From: an uncultured Bacteroidales bacterium
Lineage (GTDB): Bacteria; Bacteroidota; Bacteroidia; Bacteroidales; Bacteroidaceae
NCBI GenBank assembly: GCA_937916465.1
Contig: CALFTK010000042.1
Coordinates: 1 to 38,419, forward strand
Length of the DNA stretch: 38,419 nucleotides
Direction: 5' to 3'
Position numbers and translations under genes: made by a program. Shown piece by piece: positions 8,962 through 17,660 of the stretch (positions are counted from its first letter, which is position 1; the number at the start of each line of letters is the position of its first letter). The notes under the pieces were generated by a model. It was given only the letters and a program-made list of their open reading frames with translations, was not told the origin of the DNA and made no database searches.

Positions 8962-9663
8962 ATGCCATACAGAAGATTGCCAAATACAGATAAAGCCCGT
9001 ATAAGATCGTTGGAGAAGGCTGTGCAGACTATGCGTAATAACTTGTATTACAGACCTGTGTTGCCGCCTGATTTGCTGTCGAATGCAGAACGAATATTGG
9101 TGCAATTCAGAGAACTGTCAAGCAGGTATGTCAAATCTTTTGAAGAACAGACCAACTTTTCCAAATCGGATGCATATCAGCATAAATTGAAGAATGCAAG
9201 AATGTATGTGTCTCACTTTCTGACTGTATTTAATCTATCGGTAAAACGTGGTGAAATAAAAAAAACAGAAAGGGTTTACTATTCTCTTCCCGAAGATTGT
9301 GGGGAGAATCCTGATTTGTCAAGCGAAGCATCTGTATTGCGTTGGGGAGAAAATGTTATAAAGGGTGAACAGCAACGCACTGCAAAAGGTGGAATACCTA
9401 TTTATAATCCTACTATAGGAAAAGTGTCGGTACACTACGAACTGTTTAAAGAGCAGTATAAAAAACAGATACAATTAAAACAGACAACTGATGAGTGTTT
9501 GACTGTAGTTACACTGCTACGTCCACAAGTTGATGAAATTATTTTGGAAGTGTGGAATTCTATTGAGAGTTTTTTCTCCGATTTGGAAGGTGAAGCCAAG
9601 ATTAAAGCTTGTGAAGAGTATGGTGTAATATACTATTATAGAAAAGGTGAAAAAGATGATTGA
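8962..9663 (+). CDS. Uncharacterised protein of 233 residues
   Basis: I do not recognise this family. It is a soluble-looking, highly charged protein without signal peptide or membrane segment. The first half looks helical (RIRSLEKAVQTMRNN; LSNAERILVQFRELSSRYVK). The second half has a GGIPIYNPTIGKVSVHYELF segment and a helical stretch ending in ICEEYGV-like sequence (ACEEYGVIYYYRKG). It lies 6 bp after the polyprenyl synthetase, and its last 8 bp overlap the ATG of the TatD-family gene, so the three are almost surely co-transcribed. Tight packing and codon use like its neighbours support a real gene. Confidence 0.8.
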   Translation: MPYRRLPNTDKARIRSLEKAVQTMRNNLYYRPVLPPDLLSNAERILVQFRELSSRYVKSFEEQTNFSKSDAYQHKLKNARMYVSHFLTVFNLSVKRGEIKKTERVYYSLPEDCGENPDLSSEASVLRWGENVIKGEQQRTAKGGIPIYNPTIGKVSVHYELFKEQYKKQIQLKQTTDECLTVVTLLRPQVDEIILEVWNSIESFFSDLEGEAKIKACEEYGVIYYYRKGEKDD

Positions 9664-10438
9664 TACTCATACACATATATACGTGGAAGAATTTAACCAA
9701 GACCTGGCAGATGTAATAGAACGTGCCAGGTCTGTCGGTATAAATAAATTGTATCTCCCTAATATAAACGAGCAGACTATTGCCGATATGCTTTCTGTTT
9801 GTGACAGCTATCCTGATATATGTTTTCCTATGATAGGTCTGCACCCAACCGATTTGGAAGATGATTATCGAAAACAATTAACCATAATGAAAAATCTATT
9901 GGATCAGGATAGATTAAGTGGTAAAAATCGTTTTGTTGCTATTGGCGAAACCGGATTGGACCTGTATTGGGATAATACAAGGTTGGCAGAGCAGATAGAT
10001 GCATTTACCGCTCAGATAGAGTGGGGGTTGGAATACAACCTACCGGTTATTATACATTCCAGATGTGCATTTTATGAACTATGCAAGGTAATGGATGACT
10101 ATAAGAATAGCGGTTTGCGAGGCGTGTTTCACTGTTTCTCCGGTGACACTAATGAAGCGCTTAGACTATTAGAGTATCCTAATTTTATGTTAGGTATAGG
10201 TGGGACGGTTACATATAAAAAGAGCATACTTCCTGAATCGCTAAAATCTGTACCATTGAATAGGGTTGTGCTTGAAACAGATGCTCCATATTTACCACCT
10301 GTCCCTTTTAGAGGGAAAAGGAATGAACCTGCATATCTTATAAAGGTTGTAGAATGTTTGTCGCAGGTATATTCATGTTCGCAGGAAGATATTATTAGTG
10401 CAACAACAGCCAACGCAGAAACTGTTTTTTGTAGATAG
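9656..10438 (+). CDS. TatD-family metal-dependent hydrolase
   Basis: The protein has 260 residues and a TIM-barrel amidohydrolase pattern. Metal ligands of the TatD family are visible: HTH (H5, H7), E98 in AIGETGLD, H134 in VIIHSR, H159 in VFHCFSG and D209 in LETDAPYLPP. Family members are nucleases or tRNA/D-amino-acid-linked hydrolases, so the exact substrate is uncertain. The ATG at 9656 is preferred over a GTG at 9647 because MIDTHTH is the canonical N-terminus. It overlaps the upstream gene by 8 bp. Confidence 0.92.
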   Translation: MIDTHTHIYVEEFNQDLADVIERARSVGINKLYLPNINEQTIADMLSVCDSYPDICFPMIGLHPTDLEDDYRKQLTIMKNLLDQDRLSGKNRFVAIGETGLDLYWDNTRLAEQIDAFTAQIEWGLEYNLPVIIHSRCAFYELCKVMDDYKNSGLRGVFHCFSGDTNEALRLLEYPNFMLGIGGTVTYKKSILPESLKSVPLNRVVLETDAPYLPPVPFRGKRNEPAYLIKVVECLSQVYSCSQEDIISATTANAETVFCR

Positions 10439-10509
10439 GTTTTGTCCTATACTGATAAACAATAATAAGCGGTTTTAATCGTTTATATAGATGTTCAACA
10501 GTTATTATT

Positions 10510-11658
10510 ATGGGCAAAATCAAGGAGATTAAACATGTCAGGACTATTCTGATTATAGTGGCGGTTATTATAGCTATTTCGTCATTACTGGTATCACACA
10601 GTCTGGTTAGGGATTTGGAGCGTGAAGAGAGGAATAAAATGGAGGTTTTTGCCGAAGCCTACAGAACCTTTAATAATGCCGATGAGAATACTGATTTAAG
10701 TCTGGTGTTGGCAGTAATATCAAGCAATAATACAATTCCAATAATTATTCTTGATGAAAATGACAATGTGAATAGTTATCTGAATCTGGAGATTCCCAAG
10801 CAAGATACTATACAATATCTTAAGCAGTGTGTTGAATCTATGCGTACCAATGGTAATACCATACGATTATATCATGAAGATGGAAATAATGATAGCTTTA
10901 CTGAAGTATGTTATGGTGAATCTGTTTTAATTAGCAGACTTACTATCTATCCGTATATTCAATTGGGGGTTGTACTGATATTTGTACTTATTGCAATATT
11001 TGCCCTGCTCAGTTTTAAGAAGACAGAACAGAATAGAGTCTGGGTGGGATTGTCTAAAGAGACTGCACATCAATTGGGAACACCTATATCTTCGCTTATA
11101 GCGTGGATAGAATTGTTGAAAGACAAGTATAACGATGAACTTATTTTAGAGATGGAAAAAGATGTAAACAGGCTTCAGATGATAGCAGAGCGATTCTCTA
11201 AAATAGGTTCAATGCCTGCTCCTGTTCAGGAAGACATGGTTATGGTATTGGATAGAGTTGTTGCCTATATGGAACACCGTACACCAAATAGTGTAAAGTT
11301 TGTGAAGAATTTTCCAACTCCACCACTTAATGCCGCAGTAAACGCATCGCTTTTTGAATGGGTAGTGGAGAATCTTTGTAAAAATGCAGTAGATGCTATG
11401 GATGGTCAGGGAGTACTGACTATAGATTTATTTAGAGATAACGATTTGGTTGCGATAGAGATAACTGACACTGGAAAAGGAATTTCCAAGAGTCTTCATA
11501 AATCTGTTTTCAATCCGGGATTTACCACAAAGAAACGTGGCTGGGGGTTGGGCTTGTCATTGGCAAAGCGTATAGTTGAAGAGTATCATAACGGAAAGAT
11601 ATTCGTAAAAAGATCGGAACCGGGTAATGGAACAACGTTCCGAATAGAGCTGAGATAA
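10510..11658 (+). CDS. Membrane sensor histidine kinase
   Basis: The protein has 382 residues. Two membrane helices (about 11-30 and 146-169) bracket a periplasmic sensor region of about 115 residues that I cannot classify. No HAMP domain is evident. The phosphoacceptor H177 lies in KETAHQLGTPISSL. The ATPase part has the N box ENLCKNAVDAM (287-297), DTGKG (320-324) and GWGLGLS (344-350). This His-box variant with QLGTP is common in Bacteroidota. No response regulator is encoded nearby, so the partner is unknown. It lies 71 bp after the TatD-family gene and may be read from that operon. Confidence 0.92.
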   Translation: MGKIKEIKHVRTILIIVAVIIAISSLLVSHSLVRDLEREERNKMEVFAEAYRTFNNADENTDLSLVLAVISSNNTIPIIILDENDNVNSYLNLEIPKQDTIQYLKQCVESMRTNGNTIRLYHEDGNNDSFTEVCYGESVLISRLTIYPYIQLGVVLIFVLIAIFALLSFKKTEQNRVWVGLSKETAHQLGTPISSLIAWIELLKDKYNDELILEMEKDVNRLQMIAERFSKIGSMPAPVQEDMVMVLDRVVAYMEHRTPNSVKFVKNFPTPPLNAAVNASLFEWVVENLCKNAVDAMDGQGVLTIDLFRDNDLVAIEITDTGKGISKSLHKSVFNPGFTTKKRGWGLGLSLAKRIVEEYHNGKIFVKRSEPGNGTTFRIELR

Positions 11659-11674
11659 TAGATAATGTTGTGAT

Positions 11675-11704
11675 GAATGAAATAATTATGTAATTTTTTC
11701 ATTC
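11675..11704. terminator. AT-rich inverted repeat after the histidine kinase gene
   Basis: GAATGAAA (11675-11682) pairs with TTTCATTC (11697-11704), and inner AAT/ATT pairs extend the stem after one T-T mismatch. It starts 16 bp past the stop. No U-run follows the right arm, so a termination role is only plausible. Confidence 0.4.
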
Positions 11705-11732
11705 CAATGCTCTTAAAAACAAATAATGTTTG

Positions 11733-11740
11733 TATCTTTG
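11733..11740 (+). promoter_or_regulatory. Probable -7 element of the DUF177-rpmF operon
   Basis: TATCTTTG fits TAnnTTTG exactly. No clear TTTG is visible at -33. The predicted start near 11747 leaves only about 13 nt before the ATG at 11760, a very short leader. Confidence 0.55.
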
Positions 11741-11759
11741 CGCTCCGAAAATTGTTTAA

Positions 11760-12308
11760 ATGGGTAGGTTAGGTACATATAAAGTCGAACTGAAAGGGCT
11801 TAAAGAGTCTTCTGCAACCTATGAATGGGTTGTTGGGAATGATTTTTTTGCTTTAGTAGAGGGTGAAGATGTACAAAAAGGTAATGTTAATGTTAAGTTG
11901 ACAGTTACTAAGGAAGCCAACCTGTACAACCTTGATTTTGAATTACAAGGTAATGCTATTGTAAGTTGTGATCGTTGTTTGGACGATTTATCATTGCCGA
12001 TAGATACAACCGGTGATTTGAAAATCAAGTTGGGAGAAGATTTTGATGACGACGGTGAAATTCTAATTGTTCCGGAAGATGATGGAACTGTGAATGTAGC
12101 TTGGTATATCTATGAGTTCATAGTATTGTCATTGCCTTTAAAGAAGGTTCACGCACCTGGTAAGTGCAATAGGGAGATGATGAGCAAACTAAGTGAACAT
12201 CTTATAGACGAGGTAGCTGATGATTCTGATGAATCGGGTATGGAGTCGGGAGAAATTGACCCGCGTTGGAATGATTTAAAGAAAATAATAGAAATAAATA
12301 ACGATTAA
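11760..12308 (+). CDS. DUF177 (YceD-like) protein upstream of rpmF
   Basis: The acidic protein of 182 residues carries the hallmark VSCDRCLDDL and a later cysteine (PGKCNR), as in the YceD/DUF177 family. Members are nearly always encoded just before rpmF and are linked to 23S rRNA/ribosome maturation, with the mechanism still unclear. Here rpmF starts 12 bp downstream, matching that order. The C-terminus (EIDPRWNDLKKI) is also a usual family ending. Confidence 0.88.
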   Translation: MGRLGTYKVELKGLKESSATYEWVVGNDFFALVEGEDVQKGNVNVKLTVTKEANLYNLDFELQGNAIVSCDRCLDDLSLPIDTTGDLKIKLGEDFDDDGEILIVPEDDGTVNVAWYIYEFIVLSLPLKKVHAPGKCNREMMSKLSEHLIDEVADDSDESGMESGEIDPRWNDLKKIIEINND

Positions 12309-12320
12309 AAATTAAGTAAG

Positions 12321-12509
12321 ATGGCACATCCTAAAAGAAGGCAGTCTAAAACAAGAACAGCTAAGAGAAGAACTCATGACAAGGCAGTTGCTCCTACATT
12401 GGCTATTTGTCCAAACTGCGGCGCTTGGCACGTTTATCACACAGTATGCGGTGAGTGCGGTTATTACAGAGGTAAATTAGCAGTTGTAAAAGAGGCTGCA
12501 GCTGAATAA
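12321..12509 (+). CDS. rpmF: 50S ribosomal protein L32
   Basis: A basic protein of 62 residues. The N-terminus MAHPKRRQSKTRTAKRR is the L32 signature. A zinc ribbon is formed by C30, C33, C43 and C46 (CPNC and CGEC), so this is the zinc-binding form. It is co-transcribed with the DUF177 gene and followed at once by a strong terminator. Confidence 0.97.
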   Translation: MAHPKRRQSKTRTAKRRTHDKAVAPTLAICPNCGAWHVYHTVCGECGYYRGKLAVVKEAAAE

Positions 12510-12521
12510 CGAACTTAAGAG

Positions 12522-12550
12522 AACGCATCTCAAACGGATGCGTTTTTTTT
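12522..12550 (+). terminator. Intrinsic terminator after rpmF
   Basis: AACGCATC (12522-12529) pairs with GATGCGTT (12537-12544) around a 7 nt loop, and a run of eight T (12543-12550) follows. This is a textbook rho-independent terminator. It separates DUF177-rpmF from era, which starts only 25 bp later. Confidence 0.9.
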
Positions 12551-12574
12551 GACTTATACAAACTCCAAAATCTT

Positions 12575-13456
12575 ATGCATAAAGCCGGTTTTGTAAATAT
12601 AGTAGGTAACCCCAATGTAGGTAAATCAACTTTGATGAATTTGCTGGTTGGAGAACATATCTCTATTGCTACTTTTAAGGCACAGACTACCCGACACAGA
12701 ATAATGGGTATTGTGAATACAGAAGATTCACAGATTGTATTCTCTGATACGCCGGGTGTGTTGAAGCCGAACTATAAACTACAAGAGTCTATGTTGGCCT
12801 TTTCAGAATCGGCATTAGTAGATGCTGATGTGCTTATCTATATGACTGATGTAGTAGAAAAGTTCGATAAGAATCAGGAGTTTTTGGATAAGGTTTCTAA
12901 GTTAAAGGTACCGGTATTGGTGGTTATAAATAAGATAGATCTTACCAATCAGGAGACGCTGGTGCAACTTGTTGAAGCATGGCACGAACGTCTTCCGGAA
13001 GCAGAAATCATACCGGTGTCGGCAACCAACAGATTCAATGCAGATGTTTTGCTGAAAAGAGTCAATGAATTGTTGCCTCCGTCACCTCCATATTTTGACA
13101 AAGATCAGTTGACAGATAAACCTGCCAGGTTCTTTGTATCGGAGATTGTCAGAGAAAAAATACTTCTTAATTATGACAAAGAGGTACCCTATTCTGTAGA
13201 AGTAACGGTAGATCAATTCAAAGAGAACAAAAGCAGGATTCTAATCAGTTGTGTGATTTATGTTGAACGTGAATCGCAAAAAGGAATACTGATTGGTCAC
13301 GAAGGTTCTGCATTGAAAAAGGTGGCTATAGAGGCACGCAAGGATTTGGAAAAGTTCTTTGGTAAAAAGATTTTTATGGAGATTTTGGTCAAAGTTGACA
13401 AGGATTGGCGCAGTTCGTCAAAAGAGTTAAGGAACTTTGGCTATAAACAGGATTAA
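12575..13456 (+). CDS. era: GTPase Era
   Basis: Era is an essential GTPase that binds 16S rRNA and the 30S subunit during assembly. The protein has 293 residues. G1 GNPNVGKS (11-18), G3 DTPG (58-61) and G4 NKID (119-122) are clear. The C-terminal KH RNA-binding domain includes KGILIGHEGSALKKVAIEAR. No promoter consensus is visible in the 25 bp between the rpmF terminator and this ATG, so it may depend on read-through or a non-consensus start. The der ATG lies 22 bp after its stop. Confidence 0.97.
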   Translation: MHKAGFVNIVGNPNVGKSTLMNLLVGEHISIATFKAQTTRHRIMGIVNTEDSQIVFSDTPGVLKPNYKLQESMLAFSESALVDADVLIYMTDVVEKFDKNQEFLDKVSKLKVPVLVVINKIDLTNQETLVQLVEAWHERLPEAEIIPVSATNRFNADVLLKRVNELLPPSPPYFDKDQLTDKPARFFVSEIVREKILLNYDKEVPYSVEVTVDQFKENKSRILISCVIYVERESQKGILIGHEGSALKKVAIEARKDLEKFFGKKIFMEILVKVDKDWRSSSKELRNFGYKQD

Positions 13457-13478
13457 TTCTATAATAGGTGTAATTGTT

Positions 13479-14792
13479 ATGAGTAACCTGGTAGCAATAG
13501 TAGGTCGCCCAAATGTGGGAAAATCGACACTCTTCAACCGTCTGACTCAAACCCGTCAGGCAATAGTTGATGATGAAGCTGGAACAACCCGCGACAGACA
13601 GTATGGAAAATGTGACTGGGGCGAATCCCAGTTCTCAATTGTCGATACAGGTGGTTGGGTGGTTAATTCGGACGATGTATTTGAAGAAGAGATACGAAAA
13701 CAGGTGGTAATAGCAATTGAAGAGGCCGATGTTATCCTGTTTCTTGTAGATATCAAGACCGGAATTACCGATCTGGATTTGGCCGTAGCAGATATATTGC
13801 GCCGTTCAAAGACACCCGTGATATTGGTGGCAAACAAGATGGATACTTTCGATTTGCAGTATGCTGCAGCAGAATTCTATTCATTGGGATTGGGCGATCC
13901 TATGACCATATCATCGGCAAACGGAACAGGAACTGGCGATTTGCTTGATTTGGTTGTTTCAAAATTACCTAAGGATGCTCAAGCTGAAATAGAAGAGAAT
14001 ATTCCCAGATTTGCAGTTGTAGGTCGTCCTAACGTAGGTAAAAGCTCCATAGTAAATGCCTTTATAGGCGAAGATAGAAATATTGTGACTGATATTGCAG
14101 GCACTACTCGCGATTCCGTATATACCCGTTATGATAAGTTCGGGTTTGATTTCTATCTGGTAGATACTGCCGGTATAAGAAAAAAGAATAAGGTAGAAGA
14201 CGATTTGGAATTTTATTCTGTGATGCGTTCTATACGCGCCATAGAAAATTCTGATGTCTGCATACTTATGCTTGACGCAACTCGCGGTATAGAGAGCCAA
14301 GATATGAATATAGTATCATTGGTTGTCAAAAACCAAAAGGGGTTGGTAGTGGTAGTGAATAAATGGGATTTGATTGAAGACCGTTGTGCCAAAGTTATGA
14401 AGAACTACGAAGAGGCAATTCGCTCCCGTTTGGCACCGTTTACCGATTTTCCAATAATATTCACATCGGCAATATCAAAGCAGAGAATTCTTAAAGTGCT
14501 GGAGTGTGCCAAAGAGACATATATCCACAAAACGGCAAGAGTTTCTACTGCCAAACTCAATGCCGAAATGTTGCCGTTGATAGAGGCTTATCCACCACCA
14601 TCAATGAAGGGTAAGTATATTAAGATTAAGTATTGCACTCAATTGCAGGGTCCTTCTATTCCGTCATTTGTATTCTTTGCAAACCTGCCACAGTATGTGA
14701 AAGACCCGTACAAACGTTTCTTGGAGAATAAAATAAGAGAAAAATGGAATTTTTCGGGAACACCTATCAATATCTTTATAAGGCAAAAGTAG
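13479..14792 (+). CDS. der: GTPase Der (EngA)
   Basis: Der carries two tandem GTPase domains and acts in 50S subunit maturation. The protein has 437 residues. The first domain has GRPNVGKS (9-16) and DTGG (56-59). A second GRPNVGKS and DTAG follow after about residue 175, with NKWDL as the second G4, and a C-terminal KH-like domain closes the protein. The ATG at 13479 gives the family start (MSNLVAIVGRPNVGKS); an upstream in-frame TTG at 13437 would overlap era and add 14 atypical residues. It converges with the M6-like protease, with 14 bp between stops. Confidence 0.97.
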   Translation: MSNLVAIVGRPNVGKSTLFNRLTQTRQAIVDDEAGTTRDRQYGKCDWGESQFSIVDTGGWVVNSDDVFEEEIRKQVVIAIEEADVILFLVDIKTGITDLDLAVADILRRSKTPVILVANKMDTFDLQYAAAEFYSLGLGDPMTISSANGTGTGDLLDLVVSKLPKDAQAEIEENIPRFAVVGRPNVGKSSIVNAFIGEDRNIVTDIAGTTRDSVYTRYDKFGFDFYLVDTAGIRKKNKVEDDLEFYSVMRSIRAIENSDVCILMLDATRGIESQDMNIVSLVVKNQKGLVVVVNKWDLIEDRCAKVMKNYEEAIRSRLAPFTDFPIIFTSAISKQRILKVLECAKETYIHKTARVSTAKLNAEMLPLIEAYPPPSMKGKYIKIKYCTQLQGPSIPSFVFFANLPQYVKDPYKRFLENKIREKWNFSGTPINIFIRQK

Positions 14793-14806
14793 TTGTTATC
14801 CTTTTT

Positions 14807-16639
14807 TTAATTCGTAATTTTAATAACTCTATTGTTATAACGCAACAGATAGATACCTTTTTGCGGTAAGCTTAAATTTTTTGATTCCCCAGACAGTAAT
14901 TCAACGGAATCAATCATTCTACCTGTTATAGAATAGATAGTTACCTGTGTGTCCACTTCAGATTTTATAACTATGCTGTTGCCGGTTACAGTGTAATATA
15001 GTTCTTCGTTTTCAAAAACTTTTGAACTGTTTATTGATGTGCCGACTCTGTCAATTATTGAAAATGTGGATACTCCGTTATTATACTTAATGCTTTTTAT
15101 TGGTATATCTATAGGAACTCCGCAACCTGTAATAGATTGTGGGGCACTATATAATGTCAGGCTGTCATTGCCATTGTATGGGAATAAATCGCCATGCTTC
15201 GTGTCCGGTTTGTAATCATTATCGGCAGCAATCACTTTATATCTTTGTTCGTTCGCGTTGTTGTTTACAGTGTTATTCATCCAAATGGTTCTGTCATAAT
15301 CGACCGATGTAACCAACAATCCTTCTGCAGGTTGGTACTGGTACCAACCCTCTTTGTTGTGGGTTTCCAACAATATATAACTTAACTTTTCATCACTTGG
15401 TAACAAATAGGCTGTTTGTGCAGAATCTATAGCCGGCAACACATAATTTCCAGGTGAAGTTATCTCTGTCAGGTTCATCCATCCTAATGAATATCTCTCT
15501 AAAGCCGTGTATCCTACCGGAGCGAAACCGTAATTGTCATAGCAACCGTAATCCATTACACTCCACTCTCTGAATGTAGATTGATTGGTATAAGAATTTG
15601 TGGGGTAAAAATCGGGCAGTCCCAGAATGTGCGAGAATTCATGGCAGAAAGTACCTATGCCGTCAATAAGATACTCTTCATCAAAATATATTTCTGAAGA
15701 ACACGCATATCGTCCTGTCCAGTAATTTCCCAATTTGTTCTCTACATACCATTGGTGAGGCCATATTGTGTATGGATCGGAGCCTGTGTAGTTTTCGCCT
15801 TTTCCTGCATATATCACATAAATGAAGTCAATCTCCATATCATTGTCATTGTCATATTTTGAGAAATCAACTTGTCCGCTGTTATATACTTTTTGAACTA
15901 TTTCACTTATCATTTTTGCAGTATAAACTTCGTCATTGCCATTTGAATCGTTTTGACCATAGTAAGCGTATCCATTATCGGCTGTTATGGGGCCAATGAT
16001 ATCAAATGTCGGTCTGAATTTTCCAAATGATTGTGCTTCAAAATAATCTTTTGCGCTACCATAAGCACCGGGTACCAAATCACCTCTTATTGTTATGGAG
16101 TCGCTATAGCCGGTTTTGTTCAACATATCATTAAACTTGGCTATAATAGCATCGTCTTCGAGTGAAAAAGATCTGTCAGGAAAATCAACCAGAAGTACCA
16201 GCCCTTTTACATCTCCTTTAGTGGGAAATGTGGTAGTGGAATATATCCCCTGGTCATGGAGAGAAGACTTACTTAGCGGAATGTTTGTTGATTTTGTGAC
16301 CTTTGATAAAGCCAAATGCTTTAAACGATTTTGGTCTATGCTGTTTATGAATTTTAATTCACTATGTTCTCTATCATCTATGCTGTGGGCTATTCTGTTA
16401 CTTGGTGCAATGGTTCCATCGCTCTGTTCTATGGCATAGTGCCATATTCCGGAACGGTCTTGGGCTATCATTATTCCATCGGTAGTTTCAGTATAGTGGC
16501 ATAATTCATTGCCTATCATTCTGATTTCCAATGTTGTGCCGTCAGGTTGGGTAATAGTAATAATATTACGCCTGGCTGGTGCTGCAGTGCTTGTTACAAA
16601 CCATAATAGAGTGAACAGCAATGTGAATAGTTTACGCAT
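14807..16639 (-). CDS. Secreted M6-like metalloprotease with type IX sorting domain
   Basis: The precursor has 610 residues. A signal peptide (about 1-20) is followed by a propeptide-like region. The metalloprotease domain (about 140-420) carries the zinc motif HEFSH (333-337) and a third ligand candidate D343 in GLPDFY, as in M6 (immune-inhibitor-A-like) peptidases. The last 60 or so residues resemble the type A C-terminal sorting domain of type IX secretion (TIYSITGRMIDSVELL, then KGIYLLRYNNRVIKITN). It is therefore predicted to cross the outer membrane by type IX secretion and to be released or surface-attached. The ATG at 16639 begins the signal peptide. It follows lptB by 25 bp and is probably co-transcribed. 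Its substrate is unknown. Confidence 0.88.
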   Translation of the reverse strand: MRKLFTLLFTLLWFVTSTAAPARRNIITITQPDGTTLEIRMIGNELCHYTETTDGIMIAQDRSGIWHYAIEQSDGTIAPSNRIAHSIDDREHSELKFINSIDQNRLKHLALSKVTKSTNIPLSKSSLHDQGIYSTTTFPTKGDVKGLVLLVDFPDRSFSLEDDAIIAKFNDMLNKTGYSDSITIRGDLVPGAYGSAKDYFEAQSFGKFRPTFDIIGPITADNGYAYYGQNDSNGNDEVYTAKMISEIVQKVYNSGQVDFSKYDNDNDMEIDFIYVIYAGKGENYTGSDPYTIWPHQWYVENKLGNYWTGRYACSSEIYFDEEYLIDGIGTFCHEFSHILGLPDFYPTNSYTNQSTFREWSVMDYGCYDNYGFAPVGYTALERYSLGWMNLTEITSPGNYVLPAIDSAQTAYLLPSDEKLSYILLETHNKEGWYQYQPAEGLLVTSVDYDRTIWMNNTVNNNANEQRYKVIAADNDYKPDTKHGDLFPYNGNDSLTLYSAPQSITGCGVPIDIPIKSIKYNNGVSTFSIIDRVGTSINSSKVFENEELYYTVTGNSIVIKSEVDTQVTIYSITGRMIDSVELLSGESKNLSLPQKGIYLLRYNNRVIKITN

Positions 16640-16664
16640 ATAGTAAGAAAACATATACAAATAG

Positions 16665-17432
16665 TTAAGTCTGGAAGTTTTTCTTTTTTAGTTCGAAACT
16701 CTTGCTAAGATATTTCTCTCGTACAGTTGGGTTCTCTGCCAGTTCTTCCGGTGTACCCTGGAATAGGATTCTGCCTTCAAACAGCAAGTATGCTCTATCT
16801 GTAATACTTAATGTTTCGTGAACATTGTGGTCTGTAATTAGAATTCCTATGTTCTTGTCTTTTAGTTTCCAGACTATCTGCTGAATATCTTCCACCGCTA
16901 TAGGATCTACTCCGGCAAAAGGTTCGTCAAGCATAATGAACTTAGGTTCAATAGCCAGACAGCGTGCTATTTCAGTACGTCTTCTTTCGCCACCGGATAG
17001 ACGGTCGCCCAAGTTCTTTCTCACTTTTTGAAGACTGAACTCTTCAATAAGACTCTCTAACTTTTCTTTTTGGTATGCGTATGGTTTGCCGGTCAATTCA
17101 AGAACAGACATTATATTGTCTTCTACACTCATCTTACGGAACACGCTTGCCTCTTGTGCCAAATATCCAATGCCTTTACGAGCGCGTTTATATACGGGAT
17201 ATTCTGTAATATCTTCGTCATTCAGATAGATATGACCTTCGTTTGGAGTAATAAAACCTGTTGTCATATAAAACGATGTAGTTTTACCAGCTCCATTAGG
17301 GCCTAACAAACCTACTATCTCACCCTGTTTTACATCTATGGATACGTGATTCACTACGGTACGTTTACCATATCGTTTAACCAGGTTTTCAGTTCTAAGA
17401 ACCATCTTCTCGTTGTTATCTGCAGAGTCCAT
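16665..17432 (-). CDS. lptB: LPS export ABC transporter ATP-binding protein LptB
   Basis: LptB powers extraction of lipopolysaccharide from the inner membrane with LptF/LptG, which are not in this window. The protein has 255 residues. Walker A GPNGAGKT (44-51), signature LSGGE (145-149), Walker B with LDEP (168-171) and the switch H202 are present. YKRARKGIGYLAQEASVFRK is characteristic of LptB. The ATG at 17430-17432 is chosen over one 28 codons upstream, which would run through the likely promoter. The OstA-like protein at 30898 probably belongs to the same LPS transport pathway. Confidence 0.95.
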   Translation of the reverse strand: MDSADNNEKMVLRTENLVKRYGKRTVVNHVSIDVKQGEIVGLLGPNGAGKTTSFYMTTGFITPNEGHIYLNDEDITEYPVYKRARKGIGYLAQEASVFRKMSVEDNIMSVLELTGKPYAYQKEKLESLIEEFSLQKVRKNLGDRLSGGERRRTEIARCLAIEPKFIMLDEPFAGVDPIAVEDIQQIVWKLKDKNIGILITDHNVHETLSITDRAYLLFEGRILFQGTPEELAENPTVREKYLSKSFELKKKNFQT

Positions 17433-17474
17433 TATTTTGTCTGTTATATAATCTGAAATCAATATCAAGTTATA

Positions 17475-17482
17475 CAAAGGTA
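17475..17482 (-). promoter_or_regulatory. Possible -7 element of lptB
   Basis: On the minus strand this reads TACCTTTG, matching TAnnTTTG. No good -33 TTTG is seen at the expected distance. It lies 43 bp upstream of the lptB ATG. Confidence 0.45.
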
Positions 17483-17569
17483 TAACAAAGAAACGAAAGT
17501 GTACGTTAAATAACAAAAAAATGTTGAAAGGTATTTTGGAGTAAAAAGAAAATTTTTAGGTGAATATAT

Positions 17570-17598
17570 TTTGCGTACAAAAAAAAATATTACTTTTG
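17570..17598 (+). promoter_or_regulatory. Probable promoter of the propeller lipoprotein pair
   Basis: TTTG (17570-17573) and TACTTTTG (17591-17598) with a 17 nt spacer match the Bacteroidota consensus. The ATG at 17661 lies about 55 nt past the predicted start. Confidence 0.65.
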
Positions 17599-17660
17599 CT
17601 CCTATAAAGAGAATGAAAGAAGTATTTTGCTAAACAAAGAATAACAAAAGAAATAATAAT

